26,667 bases of DNA from CAZLPZ01 sp964561535 (GTDB lineage Bacteria > Pseudomonadota > Alphaproteobacteria > Micavibrionales > Micavibrionaceae), in contig CAZLPZ010000025.1 of the NCBI GenBank assembly GCA_964561535.1, positions 1-26,667 on the forward strand, given 5' to 3'. This document shows positions 23,804 through 26,667 of the stretch, piece after piece. Every line of letters starts with the position of its first letter. The first letter of the stretch is position 1. Position numbers and translations under genes: made by a program. The notes beneath the pieces are model-generated. The model saw nothing but the letters and a program-made list of their open reading frames with translations. It had not been told where the DNA came from and did not search any database.

Positions 23804-23835
23804 GTTGCGCGGCGCATCCATCCCCCATAAAAACC

Positions 23836-23896
23836 TTGCATTTTCGCCCCAAAACCCCCATATCTATGACCCGATACAGGACGTGTGATGTCCTGT
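23836..23896 (+). promoter_or_regulatory. iscR-suf promoter with dyad operator
   Basis: TTGCAT (23836-23841) and TATCTA (23861-23866) are 19 bases apart; shifting the -10 by one base to ATATCT gives 18. Just downstream, ACAGGAC (23876-23882) and GTCCTGT (23890-23896) form a perfect 7-bp dyad with a seven-base centre, ending 23 bases before iscR. It overlaps the expected start point, where autoregulation would act. Confidence 0.5.
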
Positions 23897-23919
23897 TTGT
23901 AACCCGTTGAGTTTTCATC

Positions 23920-24372
23920 ATGATCCGCCTGTCCCGCTTGACCGATTACGCCATTGTCGTGGTCGCTGAATTGTCCCGCACATCCAGCACGCTTCAGACC
24001 GCCAGCAATTTGGCCGACCGCACACATATCCCCGAACCAACGGTCGCCAAGGTCCTTAAAATCTTGACCCGCGGCAGCGTTGTTGAATCCGCCCGCGGTG
24101 TAAACGGCGGATATATGATCACGCGGGCGCTCAACGACATCACTATCGGTGAAGTGATCGAGGCGATGAATGGCCCCCTGACCTTAACCGCCTGTGTTGA
24201 TGACGACGATTCTGATTGCGAAATCGCAACGCATTGTCTGATGAAAGGTCGGTGGAACCCCGTGAACGCCGCCATCCGCACCGCTTTTGCATCGGTAAAA
24301 CTCTCCGACATGATCCGTTCGACAATGCCGGCTGCCTGCGCCACGTGCACCATCACCACAACCAAGGGATAA
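23920..24372 (+). CDS. iscR: Rrf2/IscR-type Fe-S regulator of the suf operon
   Basis: IscR-type proteins bind a [2Fe-2S] cluster and repress or activate Fe-S assembly genes according to cluster supply. The winged helix covers about residues 1-80, with LTDYAIVVVAEL, a recognition region EPTVAKVLKILTRGSVV and the wing SARGVNGGYMI. The three cluster cysteines are Cys92, Cys100 and Cys106, spaced like the family's pattern. Two more cysteines (140, 143) form a CATC at the C-terminus, beyond the usual set. At 150 residues it matches the SUF-type regulators. It starts the operon six bases before sufB. Binding to the dyad upstream and to the desulfurase promoter is inferred. Confidence 0.93.
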   Translation: MIRLSRLTDYAIVVVAELSRTSSTLQTASNLADRTHIPEPTVAKVLKILTRGSVVESARGVNGGYMITRALNDITIGEVIEAMNGPLTLTACVDDDDSDCEIATHCLMKGRWNPVNAAIRTAFASVKLSDMIRSTMPAACATCTITTTKG

Positions 24373-24378
24373 TTCACT

Positions 24379-25836
24379 ATGGCCGATGTTAACACCGTTG
24401 CCCTTGTCGAATCCCTGAAATCCTATACGTCCGGGTTTGTGACGGACATTGAATCGGACATGGCGCCCAAAGGATTATCCGAAGACATTATCCGCTTTAT
24501 ATCGGCGAAAAAAAACGAACCGGATTGGATGCTCGATGCGCGGTTAAAGGCCTATCGCCATTGGTTGGACATGCCCGAACCGGAATGGGCTGCGTTAAAA
24601 TTCCCCGCAATTGATTATCAAGATGCGTATTATTACGCAGCACCCAAAACGGCAAATGACGGCCCACAATCCATTGATGATGTGGACCCAAGGTTATTAG
24701 AAACATACGAGAAATTAGGGATCCCGTTAAAGGAACGCGCGATTTTGGCCGGCGTTCAAAACGTGGCCGTCGATGTCGTGTTTGACAGTGTGTCGGTTGC
24801 AACCACATTCAAAGACGAACTGAAAAAAAGCGGCGTTATTTTTTGTTCCATTTCGGACGCGGTGCGCGATCATCCCGATTTGGTGAGACAGTATCTGGGA
24901 TCGGTTGTGCCGTATCATGACAACAAACATGCGTGCCTGAATGCCGCCGTGTTTACCGATGGGTCGTTTGTGTATATTCCACCCGGTGTGCGGTGCCCGA
25001 TGGAATTATCGACGTATTTTCGCATCAATGAAAAAAAGACAGGACAATTTGAACGCACCTTAATTATTGCCGACAAGGGATCATATGTGTCCTATTTAGA
25101 AGGGTGCACCGCCCCCATGCGGGATGAAAATCAACTGCACGCGGCGGTGGTTGAATTGGTGATTTTGGATGATGCCGAGATTAAATATTCAACTATTCAA
25201 AATTGGTACCCCGGGGATGAAAACGGCCGTGGCGGCATTTATAATTTCGTGACCAAACGCGCATTATGTGCCGGCGACCGGTCACGTGTATCGTGGACCC
25301 AGGTCGAGACCGGATCATCCATCACGTGGAAATACCCATCTTGTATCCTGCGTGGGGATTATTCATCGGGTGAATTTTATTCGGTCGCGATCACAAATAA
25401 TTTCCAACAGGCCGATACGGGTACAAAAATGATTCACATCGGTACGGGAACGCGGTCGCGCATTGTCGCCAAGGGGATTGCAGCCGGGCATTCCAATTCG
25501 ACCTATCGCGGATTGGTGCGCGTAATGCCAGGGGCAGAGGGTGCCCGAAACTTTACCCAATGCGACAGTTTATTGATTGGCGCCACATGCGGCGCGCACA
25601 CCGTGCCATATATCGAAACACGGTGCCCCAGCGCGGTCACCGAACACGAGGCGACGACATCAAAATTATCAGATGATCAACTCTTTTATGCCCAATCACG
25701 CGGTTTAACGGCCGAGGAATCAGCCGCCATGATTGTGAATGGTTTTTGCCGCGAGGTCATGCAACATTTACCCATGGAATTTGCGGTTGAGGCCCAAAAA
25801 TTAATTGGAGTCAGTTTAGAAGGAAGTGTGGGATAG
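24379..25836 (+). CDS. sufB: Fe-S cluster assembly scaffold SufB
   Basis: SufB forms the SufBC2D complex, the scaffold on which Fe-S clusters are built. Its 485 residues match the family. Seen: the N-terminal helical region with EPDWMLDARLKAYRHW (47-62), GVIFCSISDAV (152-162), the VYIPPGVRCPMELSTYFRIN block (198-217), the beta-helix core from about 200 to 400, CDSLLIG with Cys395, CGAHTVPYIE (404-413) and TEHEATTSKL (421-430). These conserved Cys, His and Glu residues are the usual candidates for cluster handling. AGGGA from the end of iscR serves as ribosome-binding site. sufC follows after two bases. Confidence 0.98.
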   Translation: MADVNTVALVESLKSYTSGFVTDIESDMAPKGLSEDIIRFISAKKNEPDWMLDARLKAYRHWLDMPEPEWAALKFPAIDYQDAYYYAAPKTANDGPQSIDDVDPRLLETYEKLGIPLKERAILAGVQNVAVDVVFDSVSVATTFKDELKKSGVIFCSISDAVRDHPDLVRQYLGSVVPYHDNKHACLNAAVFTDGSFVYIPPGVRCPMELSTYFRINEKKTGQFERTLIIADKGSYVSYLEGCTAPMRDENQLHAAVVELVILDDAEIKYSTIQNWYPGDENGRGGIYNFVTKRALCAGDRSRVSWTQVETGSSITWKYPSCILRGDYSSGEFYSVAITNNFQQADTGTKMIHIGTGTRSRIVAKGIAAGHSNSTYRGLVRVMPGAEGARNFTQCDSLLIGATCGAHTVPYIETRCPSAVTEHEATTSKLSDDQLFYAQSRGLTAEESAAMIVNGFCREVMQHLPMEFAVEAQKLIGVSLEGSVG

Positions 25837-25838
25837 AA

Positions 25839-26585
25839 ATGCTCTCGATTAAAAACTTAAATGTTTCCATCGGCGATAAACCGGTCCTAAAAAATTTTAC
25901 GCTTGATATTCCAGCCGGACAAATTCATGCCATTATGGGTCCGAACGGATGTGGAAAATCAACATTATCATACCTGCTTGCGGGACGGCCGGGATATACG
26001 ATTACAAGCGGTACCGTCACATTCAACGGTGCGGATGTATTAAAAATGACCCCACACGAACGCGTTGGAGCAGGAATCTTTCTCGCCTTTCAATATCCGA
26101 TCGAATTACCAGGCGTGCCATTAACCACATTCATCAAAACATCGGTATCTGCCGTACATAAAATGCGGGGCGAGATCGACGAAACTCCGATCGTATTTTT
26201 AAAACGGCTGAAAGAAAATGCGATGGCCCTTGGGATATCGGATGATATGTTGAAACGCGGTGTGAATGTCGGCGCATCGGGCGGCGAGAAAAAACGAAAT
26301 GATATTTTGCAAATGCGCATGCTCAACCCTGCGTTTTGTATCCTCGATGAAATTGACTCAGGCCTTGATATTGATGCGTTAAAAATCGTGTCCGACACGG
26401 TGAACGCGATGCGCGCGCCGGATAGGTCATTTTTATTGATCACGCATTATCAACGACTTCTTGATCATATCACCCCGGATGTTGTGCATGTGATGCAGGA
26501 TGGCCGCATTGTTGAAACAGGTGATGCCGATCTCGCCCGTCGATTAGAACAAACCGGGTATGCCGCGTATGAAGGGGCCGCATAA
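25839..26585 (+). CDS. sufC: Fe-S assembly ATPase SufC
   Basis: SufC is the ABC-type ATPase that drives conformational change in SufBC2D. Walker A GPNGCGKST is at 34-42, the Q-loop is in FLAFQYP, the signature SGGEKKR is at 147-153, Walker B CILDE is at 167-171, and the switch His203 is in ITHYQRLLDHI. At 248 residues it is standard length and has no membrane segment. Its stop TAA overlaps the next ATG by one base (TAATG), so sufD translation is coupled. Motifs are complete and the enzyme should be active. Confidence 0.98.
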   Translation: MLSIKNLNVSIGDKPVLKNFTLDIPAGQIHAIMGPNGCGKSTLSYLLAGRPGYTITSGTVTFNGADVLKMTPHERVGAGIFLAFQYPIELPGVPLTTFIKTSVSAVHKMRGEIDETPIVFLKRLKENAMALGISDDMLKRGVNVGASGGEKKRNDILQMRMLNPAFCILDEIDSGLDIDALKIVSDTVNAMRAPDRSFLLITHYQRLLDHITPDVVHVMQDGRIVETGDADLARRLEQTGYAAYEGAA

Positions 26586-26667
26586 TGACCGCGATCACGC
26601 GCAACACCATCCCCGATAAAAAAGACGAAGCGTATAAATATACGAATTTATCGGCGTTACTGCGCGG
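26585..26667 (+). CDS. sufD: Fe-S assembly protein SufD (5' end only)
   Basis: The window ends 27 codons into this gene. The visible start MTAITRNTIPDKKDEAYKYT carries the KKDEAYKYTNL motif that matches the P-x-x-xx-E-x-WKYT segment near the N-terminus of SufD, the SufB-like partner in SufBC2D. The motif comes at residue about 11, whereas enterobacterial SufD has about 45 residues before it, so the N-terminal helical region is absent or very short. Its ATG overlaps the sufC stop. The call rests on this motif plus position after sufBC. Confidence 0.8.
   Translation, partial: MTAITRNTIPDKKDEAYKYTNLSALLR

Overview
This window reads as a piece of an alphaproteobacterial chromosome. The reasons are the gene order EnvC-like factor, CtpA, divergent polysaccharide deacetylase (PF04748), RppH; an IscR-led suf operon with a cysteine desulfurase and an alpha/beta hydrolase beside it; and the dcd and PpiD subtypes. 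The order cannot be fixed from sequence alone. Base composition is moderate, with several clearly AT-richer accessory genes. Coding density is high and both strands are used.

Region 1 (1-5081, minus strand): dcd, tilS, an unknown AT-rich gene, ftsH and a small unknown gene, read leftward. The tilS-ftsH pair is widely conserved, but here an orphan gene separates it and a palindromic repeat is inserted in frame inside tilS. The left end carries repeats and a purine-rich tract. Region 2 (5279-6385, plus): tRNA-Thr(GGT), an unknown 116-residue gene with a clear promoter, and ruvC without ruvAB beside it.

Region 3 (about 6394-10523) looks like a small decayed genomic island next to tRNA-Gly(GCC). 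It holds an isochorismatase-type cysteine hydrolase, a convergent asparagine synthetase, and a broken integrase made from halves of two different tyrosine recombinase families. A degraded direct repeat of the tRNA 3' end lies just after ruvC. TATACCCCC-like motifs, possible integrase arm-type sites, occur at both ends and were not noticed elsewhere. Region 4 (10506-18080, minus) is an envelope cluster read leftward: a family 5 uracil-DNA glycosylase, EnvC-like factor, CtpA, deacetylase, RppH, PpiD and tRNA-Gly. Region 5 (18081-21006) holds a large imperfect inverted repeat, an unknown Ala/Val-rich protein, a TrmJ-type RNA methyltransferase, a second copy of the tilS palindromic element, and an alpha/beta hydrolase.

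Region 6 (21081-26667, plus) is iron-sulfur cluster assembly in two units. The first is a cysteine desulfurase followed by two unknown genes and a 43-codon ORF, ended by a strong terminator. The second is iscR-sufB-sufC-sufD, with sufD cut by the window edge. Both units have dyad symmetries at their putative promoters. The likely logic is that the desulfurase supplies sulfur, SufBCD is the scaffold, and IscR senses cluster status. The most notable items are the tRNA-Gly island with its chimeric integrase, the palindromic elements inside coding genes, and the unknown genes in the desulfurase operon.
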